Below, one piece after another: positions 1 through 4,598 of a stretch of DNA of 5,357 nt (position 1 is its first letter; each line of letters starts with the position of its first letter). Origin of the DNA: DASPJL01 sp035628645 (GTDB taxonomy: Bacteria; Bacteroidota; Bacteroidia; Cytophagales; Cyclobacteriaceae); contig DASPJL010000188.1 of the NCBI GenBank assembly GCA_035628645.1, positions 1-5,357 on the forward strand, written 5' to 3'. The position numbers and the translations under genes were made by a program. The notes below the pieces were generated by a model. That model was not told the origin of the DNA. It ran no database searches and was given only the letters and a program-made list of their open reading frames with translations.

Positions 1-123
1 CCGGGCTGGACGAACAACTCCGAGCAACAGAATATAACGCCAACTACATTAACTTTACTCAGCATCGGTTCGGGCCGACGAATCACGGAATACCAGCACA
101 GCAGAAAGCCCTGACCGTTGTAC
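1..123 (+). repeat. 3' part of an attC-like recombination site (attC0)
   Basis: This is the downstream part of the attC of a cassette whose gene lies before the window. It aligns with the later part of the sites at 3961-4154 and 4599-4794: shared CCGGGCTGGACGAA, a central stretch around ATATAAC, CGGTTCGGGC.GACGAATCACGGAATA, then CAGCA.AGCAGAAAGCCCTGACC and the terminal core GTTGTAC at 117-123. By comparison with the complete sites, about 70 bases are missing at the left. It belongs to the same subfamily (AGAAAGCCCTGACC right arm) as attC4 and attC5. The predicted crossover lies between G117 and T118. Confidence 0.8.
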
Positions 124-156
124 GCAATCGGGCGACACTCCAAAACTGACAAGTGA

Positions 157-831
157 ATGTTAGATATTCTTAAGCAAGGCGACTATAGAATTGTACATCT
201 TACGGACGGTGAACTTTTAAGCGAAGCCGTTAAATTGATTGAGAAAGGCAAAGCAGACGGAATTAACCTAAATTATATCAAAAACTGGCGGACAGACTTA
301 GAACCGTTGAGGAATTCCCAAACCATAAAATGTCTGACTGTTAACGATTATCCGCCGTCAATGAATTACGACTATTCTGCAGTTCAGACACTGACTAACT
401 TGCAGCATTTATCAATCAATACAACAGACAAAAAGGAAATAGATTTCTCAGCATTTCCAGTTTTGACAAGTGTTGCCTTGACTTGGCGACCTAAAGCAAA
501 ATCTCTGTTTCATTGTTTTCAACTTCAACGACTTTTTCTAAATCGTTACAATGGACAAGATTTGCGTGAACTTTCACAGTTGAAAAACTTGATATTTTTA
601 CGAATAAACTTGGGTTCCGTCGTATCATTAGCGGGACTTGAAGAAATAGCAGGACTTGAAGAACTAATGCTAATGCAAGTGACCAAACTGGAAGACATTG
701 GCGCCGTTATAACACTAAAGCATCTTAAGCGTTTACGGGTTGACAATTGCAAACGTGTAAAGAACATTAGTTCTGTTAAAGCAATGAACATTCCTATGCT
801 AGAGATAGTGGGAACGACGCCAACTGAGTGA
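157..831 (+). CDS. Leucine-rich-repeat protein, cytoplasmic, function unknown
   Basis: The 224-residue protein has no signal peptide and no membrane segment. After an N-terminal region of about 50 residues, LxxLxxLxI-type strands recur every 20-22 residues: LTNLQHLSI (about 79-87), FPVLTSVAL (100-108), FQLQRLFL (121-128), LKNLIFLRI (142-150), IAGLEELML (164-172), LKHLKRLRV (187-195) and IPMLEIVG (212-219). This is the pattern of a curved leucine-rich-repeat solenoid, a fold used for protein binding. It lacks secretion signals and anchors such as those of internalins. ATG 157 is the first in-frame start inside the cassette; no clear Shine-Dalgarno sequence precedes it, as is common in Bacteroidota. 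The stop abuts the attC. The binding partner cannot be told from sequence. LRR fold likely, function unknown. Confidence 0.85.
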   Translation: MLDILKQGDYRIVHLTDGELLSEAVKLIEKGKADGINLNYIKNWRTDLEPLRNSQTIKCLTVNDYPPSMNYDYSAVQTLTNLQHLSINTTDKKEIDFSAFPVLTSVALTWRPKAKSLFHCFQLQRLFLNRYNGQDLRELSQLKNLIFLRINLGSVVSLAGLEEIAGLEELMLMQVTKLEDIGAVITLKHLKRLRVDNCKRVKNISSVKAMNIPMLEIVGTTPTE

Positions 832-835
832 CTGC

Positions 836-1033
836 GTACAACATTGGTATTGCCAATAGTGGGGCTTGGCATTGGAGCAATCAGCAGCAGTAATTCTGTT
901 GTGCAGTGGTTCGGGGCTCGACGAATAGAGCCCAGCTTTAGTTCTTAATATTTAACTTTATCAAAAAGCCAGGCAGCAGTTCCGGCGGACGAATATAAAA
1001 CTCCCCGCCATCGGCAATACCTGAACGTTAGGC
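836..1033 (+). repeat. attC-like site of cassette 1 (attC1), 198 bp
   Basis: The site opens with core GTACAAC (836-842) and closes with GTTAGGC (1027-1033). Inside the cores, GGTATTGCC (846-854) pairs perfectly with GGCAATACC (1013-1021), leaving a 3-nt spacer on the left and 5 nt on the right, like the unpaired central spacer of attC sites. The left part differs from all other sites here. The interior has a perfect 6-bp hairpin, GGGCTC (914-919) and GAGCCC (928-933), around the loop GACGAATA. A second GACGAAT copy lies at 988-994. This is the most divergent site of the array. Confidence 0.75.
914..933 (+). repeat. Hairpin with conserved GACGAATA loop inside attC1
   Basis: GGGCTC and GAGCCC form a perfect 6-bp stem around the 8-nt loop GACGAATA. 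The GACGAAT motif occurs two or three times in every complete attC here, and a comparable imperfect stem surrounds it in attC4 (4034-4059). It could be a secondary stem of the folded single-stranded site. No T-tract follows directly, so I do not call it a terminator. Confidence 0.5.
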
Positions 1034-1077
1034 GCAATAGTTATACTCGCTAAAGTGGAAGTTTTTGAGCCAGTGCA

Positions 1078-1293
1078 TTACAAATTAACCAATTCAGATA
1101 AGGATATCTGCAAAGCCCTGGAAATTTCGAAGAGCGAGAAAATTGTAGCATTAACCTTTCCGTTTTCGATTTTTTCGATAGCCTGGCGATCTTTATTACA
1201 AGCTCTGGCAAGGTCAGCCTGGCTCCACCCTTTGAGAGTTCTTAACTCAATTATCCGTTGGCCTATTTTTTTCTGTAGTTGCTCCTTTTTCAT
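1078..1293 (-). CDS. XRE/Cro-type helix-turn-helix regulator
   Basis: The 71-residue protein is essentially one HTH_3 (Cro/C1-type) domain. IGQRIIELRTLKGWSQADLA (10-29) gives the first helices, and the turn and recognition helix follow in ACNKDRQAIEKIENGK (31-46). The remainder (SLFEISRALQISLSELV) completes the five-helix fold. No effector or dimerisation domain is attached, as in small antitoxin-like or phage-type repressors. It is divergent from the SymE-like gene; 85 bp separate the two start codons, and that gap holds several inverted repeats, so autoregulation and control of the neighbour are likely. ATG 1291-1293 is the natural start (MKKEQLQKK). An overlapping plus-strand reading frame (1055-1309) has no family resemblance and is a shadow. 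Confidence 0.9.
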   Translation of the reverse strand: MKKEQLQKKIGQRIIELRTLKGWSQADLARACNKDRQAIEKIENGKVNATIFSLFEISRALQISLSELVNL

Positions 1294-1319
1294 TTTTCAA
1301 TGTGCATAAAAACAATAAA

Positions 1320-1386
1320 ATGATTGTCATATTTTAAGGGACACACTAATATATTGCATACCTTCGTCATATAAATGTATGACAAT
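1320..1386. promoter_or_regulatory. Candidate operator region between XRE and SymE-like genes
   Basis: The divergent intergenic region holds three copies of GTCATA or its complement: 1326-1331, 1366-1371 and, inverted, 1378-1383. ATGATTGTCAT (1320-1330) is a perfect palindrome with 4-bp arms around TTG. GTCATA and TATGAC at 1366-1383 form 6-bp arms around 6 nt. ATTGTCATA (1323-1331) is repeated inverted as TATGACAAT (1378-1386). The right-hand site overlaps the start codon of the SymE-like gene, suitable for repression by the neighbouring XRE protein. That the XRE protein binds here is inference. Confidence 0.6.
1359..1366 (+). promoter_or_regulatory. Possible Bacteroidota-type -7 box of the SymE-like gene
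   Basis: TACCTTCG differs by one base from the TAnnTTTG consensus of the primary sigma factor in Bacteroidota. It sits 13-20 bp before the start codon. The -33 region is poor (TTTTAAGG instead of TTTG at the expected distance). It directly precedes the GTCATA...TATGAC inverted repeat, so a repressor there would block transcription start. Confidence 0.35.
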
Positions 1387-1564
1387 GGAAAAGTTGCGCA
1401 AGAAAAAAGTTTATAAAAAGTACCAAGCAAGAGGGCGGAACTATATAGCCATACCTGAAATACGATTGGAAGGCAAGTGGCTGGACAAATTAGGATTTAA
1501 GGAGGGTATGGATATTGTTATTCAGACAGAGCCAAACAAGTTGACGATAATGCTAATGAGATAG
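1379..1564 (+). CDS. SymE-like small protein (SymE/AbrB-type toxin family)
   Basis: The 61-residue, lysine-rich protein has the SymE signature: after a basic N-terminus come IAIPEIRLEGKWLDKLGF (23-40), then KEGMDIVIQT (41-50) and LTIMLM. The P-x-I-x-L-x-GKWL-x-x-x-GF block followed by two hydrophobic strands is the swapped-hairpin AbrB-like core known from E. coli SymE. That protein is an SOS-induced toxin affecting RNA, normally silenced by an antisense RNA. It is shorter than E. coli SymE and consists of little beyond this domain. ATG 1379 and ATG 1385 (MEKLRKK) are both possible starts. It is divergent from an XRE gene, so transcriptional repression may replace antisense control. Toxicity is not shown by the sequence. 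Confidence 0.8.
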   Translation: MTMEKLRKKKVYKKYQARGRNYIAIPEIRLEGKWLDKLGFKEGMDIVIQTEPNKLTIMLMR

Positions 1565-1573
1565 TCGTAATGC

Positions 1574-1767
1574 GCCTAACAGTGGTTTGGCGCTATGCCG
1601 GCGGACGAATAAGTTCTCATCGTCCCCTCCCTACTCAGCTACAGTTCCGGCTTACGAATATCGCCAGGCAACGGAATATAACATCAACTCTATAACTTCA
1701 CCTAGCATCGGTACGGGCGGACGTAACACGGAATACCGCCACAGCCGCCAAGCCATGTTCGTTGGGC
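1574..1767 (+). repeat. attC-like site of cassette 2 (attC2), 194 bp
   Basis: The cores are GCCTAAC (1574-1580) and GTTGGGC (1761-1767), both fitting the RYYYAAC / GTTRRRY consensus. The inner arms GGTTTGGCG (1584-1592) and CGCCAAGCC (1746-1754) pair with one G-T. Pairing then continues as CTATGCCGG with CCGCCACAG, with one extra base on the right arm. Spacers between cores and arms are 3 nt (left) and 6 nt (right). The interior has GACGAAT or near copies at 1604, 1653 and 1720. Very similar to attC3 and to the start of attC6. Confidence 0.85.
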
Positions 1768-1793
1768 GCAATAAGAAACCTCCCAAATTCAAT

Positions 1794-1824
1794 TTTGTTG
1801 ATTAATCATAAATACTTACCTTTG
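1794..1824 (+). promoter_or_regulatory. Bacteroidota-type promoter of higBA
   Basis: TTTG (1794-1797), a 19-bp spacer and TACCTTTG (1817-1824) match the Bacteroidota housekeeping consensus TTTG-N19-TAnnTTTG at all fixed positions. Transcription would start about 1830, some 19 bp before the higB ATG. It lies inside the cassette, so higBA can be expressed independently of the array promoter. Confidence 0.75.
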
Positions 1825-1825
1825 A

Positions 1826-1841
1826 CGTTACTATCGTAACG
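1826..1841. promoter_or_regulatory. Inverted repeat, probable HigA operator
   Basis: CGTTAC and GTAACG form perfect 6-bp arms around TATC, directly after the -7 box and over the expected transcription start. HigA proteins repress their own operons through such palindromes; the assignment here rests on position and symmetry. Confidence 0.6.
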
Positions 1842-1848
1842 CATTATT

Positions 1849-2130
1849 ATGATTATTTCATTTGGAAATGGCGAAACGGAGAAGGTTTGGAAAGGTGAAA
1901 GAGTAAAAAAGTTGCCCACTGAAATTCAAAATATTGGACGCAGAAAGTTAAGAATGATTAATAATTCTATAAATCTTGCTGATTTAAAGATACCGCCGGC
2001 CAATAGACTTGAAAAGCTTTCCGGAGATCTGAAAAACTACTATAGTATTAGAATTAATGATCAATGGCGTATAATTTTCAAGTGGGATAATGGTAATGCG
2101 TCAGAAGTAGAAATAATAGATTATCATTAA
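1849..2130 (+). CDS. higB: HigB-family toxin (RelE-like mRNA interferase)
   Basis: The 93-residue protein is full length for the HigB (plasmid maintenance killer) family of the RelE/ParE superfamily, ribosome-dependent mRNA endonucleases. Family features visible are IGRRKLRMIN (29-38), the block DLKIPPANRLEKLSGDL (45-61), the core strands YYSIRINDQWRIIFKW (64-79) with Arg68 and Arg74, and the C-terminal VEIIDYH ending in His93. ATG 1849 follows the promoter and operator by a short leader. The antitoxin gene starts 10 bp after the stop, toxin first, which is the hig order and opposite to most other toxin-antitoxin operons. All key positions appear intact, so an active toxin is likely. Confidence 0.93.
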   Translation: MIISFGNGETEKVWKGERVKKLPTEIQNIGRRKLRMINNSINLADLKIPPANRLEKLSGDLKNYYSIRINDQWRIIFKWDNGNASEVEIIDYH

Positions 2131-2140
2131 ATTTTGACAA

Positions 2141-2440
2141 ATGGCGAGACTAAAAAATATACATCCGGGTGAAATTTTAATGGAGGAGTTCCTTTCACCT
2201 CTTAATATCACAGCATACAAACTTGCCAAGGATATTGGAATTCCCCAGACAAGAGTCTCGGAAATACTTAAAGGAAACAGAAGGATTACCGCAGATACTG
2301 CCTTAAGATTGAGCAGATATTTTGGGAACAGCGCCAAGTTTTGGCTTGGACTTCAAGATGACTTTGATATTGAAGAAGAAATGTTGTTAAAAAGTAAGTC
2401 GCTGACCTTGATAAAAGCTTATGTTCCTAAAGTAGCATAA
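2141..2440 (+). CDS. higA: HigA-family antitoxin (XRE helix-turn-helix)
   Basis: The 99-residue protein belongs to the HigA (VapI-like) family. It begins with the family hallmark IHPGEILMEEFL (7-18). The helix-turn-helix spans about 23-60: YKLAKDIGIPQTRVSEILKG (26-45), then RRITADTALRLSRYFG (47-62). The usual C-terminal block NSAKFWLGLQDDFDIEE (63-79) follows. HigA binds HigB and represses the operon through the operator upstream. The gene is cotranscribed with higB and complete; its stop codon abuts the attC core (TGCGCCCAAC starts at 2442). A minus-strand frame overlapping it (2101-2337) is a shadow. Confidence 0.94.
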   Translation: MARLKNIHPGEILMEEFLSPLNITAYKLAKDIGIPQTRVSEILKGNRRITADTALRLSRYFGNSAKFWLGLQDDFDIEEEMLLKSKSLTLIKAYVPKVA

Positions 2441-2444
2441 GTGC

Positions 2445-2640
2445 GCCCAACAGTGGTTTGGCGCTATGTCGGCTTGACGAATATAATCTCATCGTTCCGA
2501 TCAAGATCAGCTACAGTTCCGGCTGACGAATTACGCCGAGCGGCAAAATATAACATCAACTTTATAACTTTTACCCGGCTTCGGTACGGGCGGAAGGAGC
2601 ATAGAATACCGCCACAGTCGCCAAGCCATGTTCGTTGGGC
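2445..2640 (+). repeat. attC-like site of cassette 3 (attC3), 196 bp
   Basis: The cores are GCCCAAC (2445-2451) and GTTGGGC (2634-2640). The arms GGTTTGGCG (2455-2463) and CGCCAAGCC (2619-2627) pair, with spacers AGT and ATGTTC identical to attC2. GACGAAT copies lie at 2476 and 2525; the third position is degraded (GGAAGGAGC near 2592). It is the same subfamily as attC2. Open frames on both strands across it (2441-2659 and 2464-2649) reflect its composition and are not genes. Confidence 0.85.
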
Positions 2641-2660
2641 GCAAGCCATTAGATTCTAAC

Positions 2661-2690
2661 TTGTCAAGGTTTTAAAAGCTTTTACGTTCA
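2661..2690 (+). promoter_or_regulatory. Possible promoter of the HNH gene
   Basis: TTG (2661-2663), a 19-bp spacer and TACGTTCA (2683-2690) resemble the Bacteroidota TTTG-N19-TAnnTTTG pattern, with two mismatches at the end of the -7 box. Transcription would begin near 2697. This is weaker than the higBA promoter, but it lies where one is expected, within the cassette and just before the open reading frame. Confidence 0.35.
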
Positions 2691-2705
2691 ACCAAATTCA
2701 ATTTA

Positions 2706-3950
2706 ATTAAAAACGAAGCAAAATATAAGCTATACACAAAGCTCTACGAATTCAAACCTGTAGAAACTAGCAATACTGGACTCTGCATTTGGTGTAAAAA
2801 TATTGTTGCTGCTCATAAATCTCATATAATCTCAAAACAACTATTAAGAACAAATCATACAGGTAACGAGTTAAGCAAACTTGTATGTTTAAACTGTAAT
2901 ACACTATTTGGAAAAAAATATGAAGATTGGTTTCTGAAGTATAGCCCTATTGCGACTTGGAAAAACCAATTTTCTAAATCAGATGACAAAATCTTAACTA
3001 ATTTAAGATTTGTCCCCAACTATGTATGGTATGAAGAGGCTAGTGAATGGGTTCTAGTAAATCATGAATATGTTGATGACGTGCTAGGCACTCAAATGAT
3101 TCTGACCTCACACAGTAATTTGTTATTTATTTATCTTGAGGGAGCACAATCGGCAGAAAATGAATCGTCATCCAACCTTGAAAACGTAATAAAAGAAAGA
3201 GTGATTATAAAAGATTTCACAAAATATGTCGATAATAATTTCCCTATGGATTTTAATCCAAGAGCCTTTTTATATAAAGGCAAAGTAATTTTGGTTGGCA
3301 GGTCTGATGAAGATATTTTAAACTTGGTCAACAGAATTGAAAAACCAAAACAAATCACACCCACCGGGGAACCGATTAGAGCAACATTTGGAACGAACAT
3401 CGAAAAGTACCATATCCTTTATAAATGGTCTATAAAAAAATATCTTAAATGGACATCAAAAATTTCCTTTGAATTCTTGTCTTTAATTGCCGGTGATGAA
3501 TATTGTCTAAAAAGCGATTTTGATCTCTTAAGGGACTATATATTATATGCAAAAGATAATGACTTCATCCATTCGATTTTATTTGAAGACTCAAAAGGCT
3601 TTAGAGTAAAAAGATTGACATTTGATGGATGGATTGGAATGGGAATTAAAAAGCCATCATCGGAGTTAAAGATTCCGGCATTTTCGACTCAAAAGCAAAA
3701 TGCTCACAAAGTCTCACTATACACATTTAATGGCTATCTTGTTTCAACTGTTCAGCTATTCAACATTGAACCGGCCCAACTAATATTAGCAGGTCCAGGT
3801 TTGGAGTTACCTGACCATTATTATATAGAATATGATATTGATAATGACAGTTTAACTTTCTTTAGCAATAAGAAGGTGGAAAATTCTATACCGAGGATAG
3901 TAACAGCAATTGCCGACTCTGATATCATTGACATGATGAAAAAAACCTAA
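2706..3950 (+). CDS. HNH-type endonuclease-like protein, start codon uncertain
   Basis: The frame is open from 2676 (after TAA 2673) to the stop at 3948-3950. It encodes an N-terminal zinc-binding HNH-like domain: with residue 1 at 2706, CIWC is 27-30, AHKSHIIS 36-43 (His40 the likely catalytic His), and CLNCN 61-65 followed by TLFGKKYEDWF. The C-x2-C, H-I-I, C-x2-CN-x-xFG order is that of HNH_5-like nucleases. A C-terminal region of about 300 residues follows with no motif I can name. No ATG, GTG or TTG occurs in any frame between 2664 and 2788. ATT 2706 is the only near-cognate in-frame start before the CxxC. GTG 3081 would delete the nuclease domain. Either an AUU start is used or the 5' end is damaged. 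Substrate unknown; defence or DNA mobility are possible roles. Confidence 0.65.
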   Translation: MKNEAKYKLYTKLYEFKPVETSNTGLCIWCKNIVAAHKSHIISKQLLRTNHTGNELSKLVCLNCNTLFGKKYEDWFLKYSPIATWKNQFSKSDDKILTNLRFVPNYVWYEEASEWVLVNHEYVDDVLGTQMILTSHSNLLFIYLEGAQSAENESSSNLENVIKERVIIKDFTKYVDNNFPMDFNPRAFLYKGKVILVGRSDEDILNLVNRIEKPKQITPTGEPIRATFGTNIEKYHILYKWSIKKYLKWTSKISFEFLSLIAGDEYCLKSDFDLLRDYILYAKDNDFIHSILFEDSKGFRVKRLTFDGWIGMGIKKPSSELKIPAFSTQKQNAHKVSLYTFNGYLVSTVQLFNIEPAQLILAGPGLELPDHYYIEYDIDNDSLTFFSNKKVENSIPRIVTAIADSDIIDMMKKT

Positions 3951-3960
3951 TCAGGCCGGC

Positions 3961-4154
3961 GCCCAACATGAGGTTTTCTGCTATGCTGGCTAAAGAATAT
4001 AAACTCATCAACATATCGCTAATCAACTGCAGTCCGGGCTGGACGAATAAAGCCGGGCGACAGCATAACATCATCCTTATTAACTATACTCACCTTCGGT
4101 TCGGGCTGACGAATCACGGAATATCAGCACATCAGAAAGCCCTGACCGTTAGCG
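3961..4154 (+). repeat. attC-like site of cassette 4 (attC4), 194 bp
   Basis: The cores are GCCCAAC (3961-3967) and GTTAGCG (4148-4154). The left arm AGGTTTTCTG (3971-3980) pairs with CAGAAAGCCCT (4133-4143) with one extra base on the right. Pairing continues through CTATGCTGG against the TCAGCACAT stretch. Spacers are ATG and GACC. GACGAAT copies lie at 4042 and 4108, with AAAGAAT at 3992. CCGGGCT...AGCCGGG surrounds the middle copy. The two flanking cores match poorly with each other, as expected when two cassettes of different origin meet. An ORF beginning at ATG 3968 merely runs through this site into the next gene. Confidence 0.83.
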
Positions 4155-4198
4155 GTAATTTTAAGCTGATGCAACAACTAATAAAAAATTATCTAATT

Positions 4199-4582
4199 AT
4201 GTCAACAACATATCATTCAAATGGAAGAGTAAAATGGTCTTTAGGGAGTGCTTATCATGAAAATGGAAGAACTGCATTTTCTTTAGGTACTGCGTATCAT
4301 GAAAATGGGAGAACTGCATTTTCTTTAGGTACTGCGTATCATGACAATGGAAGAACTGCACTTTCTTTAGGTACTGCATATCATTCAAATGGAAGAACTG
4401 CATTTTCTTTAGGCACTGCATATCATTCAAACGGAAGAACTGCATTTTCTTTAGGTACTTTTTACGACGAAAACGGAAGAGTTGTTGACAATAAAAGCTT
4501 TAGTATTGGATTAGGTAGAGGTATTCAAATGCAAATTATACCAACTATAAAAATTACAGTTTATGGAAGAAAGATAAACTAA
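4199..4582 (+). CDS. Protein of 14-residue tandem repeats (TAYHxNGRTAFSLG), unknown function
   Basis: From ATG 4199 the product has 127 residues. ATG 4169 in the same frame would add MQQLIKNYLI and is also possible; both lie inside the cassette. The sequence is six 14-residue repeats with consensus TAYH(E/S/D)NGRTAFSLG, a seventh degenerate copy (TFYDENGRVVDNKSFSIG) and an unrelated tail, IQMQIIPTIKITVYGRKIN. No signal peptide is present. The Y-x-x-NG-x core recalls the MORN_2 repeats of YwqK-like proteins, but those are about 22-23 residues long, so membership is doubtful. Alternating strand and NG turns suggest a small beta-solenoid or a series of hairpins. The open frame extends upstream through attC4 by chance. 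Function unknown. Confidence 0.75.
   Translation: MSTTYHSNGRVKWSLGSAYHENGRTAFSLGTAYHENGRTAFSLGTAYHDNGRTALSLGTAYHSNGRTAFSLGTAYHSNGRTAFSLGTFYDENGRVVDNKSFSIGLGRGIQMQIIPTIKITVYGRKIN
4205..4456 (+). repeat. 42-bp coding tandem repeat, six copies
   Basis: Units start at 4205, 4247, 4289, 4331, 4373 and 4415, each 42 bp without any length change. A seventh partial copy begins at 4457. The four central units are nearly identical in DNA (GGAAGAACTGCATTTTCTTT recurs), so the array has expanded or been homogenised recently. The first and last units are the most divergent. Because units are a multiple of three, gain or loss of copies keeps the frame. Confidence 0.95.
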
Positions 4583-4598
4583 TTTTTAAAAAAATTAC

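Larger units (their letters stand above)
118..1027 (+). mobile_element. Integron-type gene cassette 1 (LRR protein)
   Basis: The cassette is bounded by predicted crossovers after G117 and after G1027. Its start, GTTGTACGCA (117-126), is exactly complementary to TGCGTACAAC (833-842), the 5' end of its own attC. It is not complementary to the next core, GTTAGGC at 1027. It holds one gene (157-831) whose stop codon lies 1 bp from the complementary core, the compact layout usual for cassettes. No promoter is visible between 118 and 157, so expression probably depends on read-through. Confidence 0.8.
1028..1761 (+). mobile_element. Integron-type gene cassette 2 (XRE regulator and SymE-like protein)
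   Basis: GTTAGGCGCA at 1027-1036 is exactly complementary to TGCGCCTAAC at 1571-1580, the start of the cassette's own attC. The cassette carries two divergent genes, so at least one must use a promoter inside the cassette. The minus-strand gene runs against the usual cassette orientation, which is typical of toxin-antitoxin or regulator cassettes that bring their own promoters. Confidence 0.8.
1762..2634 (+). mobile_element. Integron-type gene cassette 3 (higBA toxin-antitoxin)
   Basis: GTTGGGCGCA at 1761-1770 is exactly complementary to TGCGCCCAAC at 2442-2451. The cassette contains a promoter, operator, toxin and antitoxin, in that order, and the antitoxin stop codon is directly followed by the attC. 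Toxin-antitoxin cassettes with their own promoter are known from the superintegrons of Vibrio, where they are thought to hinder loss of array segments. Confidence 0.85.
2635..4148 (+). mobile_element. Integron-type gene cassette 4 (HNH protein), 1.5 kb
   Basis: GTTGGGCGC at 2634-2642 is exactly complementary to GCGCCCAAC at 3959-3967, the beginning of its own attC. The downstream adjacent core, GTTAGCG at 4148, would match less well. It is the largest cassette of the window and holds one long reading frame. Its start belongs to the cassette 3 type of end sequence (GTTGGGCGCAA), whereas its attC body is of the other subfamily. Confidence 0.8.

Noticed and set aside
546..872. Minus-strand ORF inside the LRR gene
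   Set aside because: It overlaps a better supported gene, is low in complexity (Ser/Ile-rich) and has no recognisable domain.
914..945. Rho-independent terminator after the LRR gene
   Set aside because: The hairpin is convincing, but no run of T follows and the motif belongs to the recurring attC structure.
1055..1309. Plus-strand ORF overlapping the XRE gene
   Set aside because: It is the antisense shadow of the clear HTH gene on the minus strand; its protein shows no family pattern.
1587..1805. ORF across attC2 (and the similar ones at 2441-2659 and 2464-2649)
   Set aside because: They consist of recombination-site sequence, recur wherever the site recurs and have no protein features.
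3968..4168. N-terminal extension of the repeat protein through attC4
   Set aside because: The frame happens to be open in the attC; after cassette movement the extension would change, and starts exist inside the cassette at 4169 and 4199.
4197..4445. Minus-strand ORF over the tandem repeat, itself repetitive
   Set aside because: Its repetitiveness follows from the 42-bp repeat of the plus-strand gene; the plus strand agrees with cassette orientation and has start and stop in the cassette.
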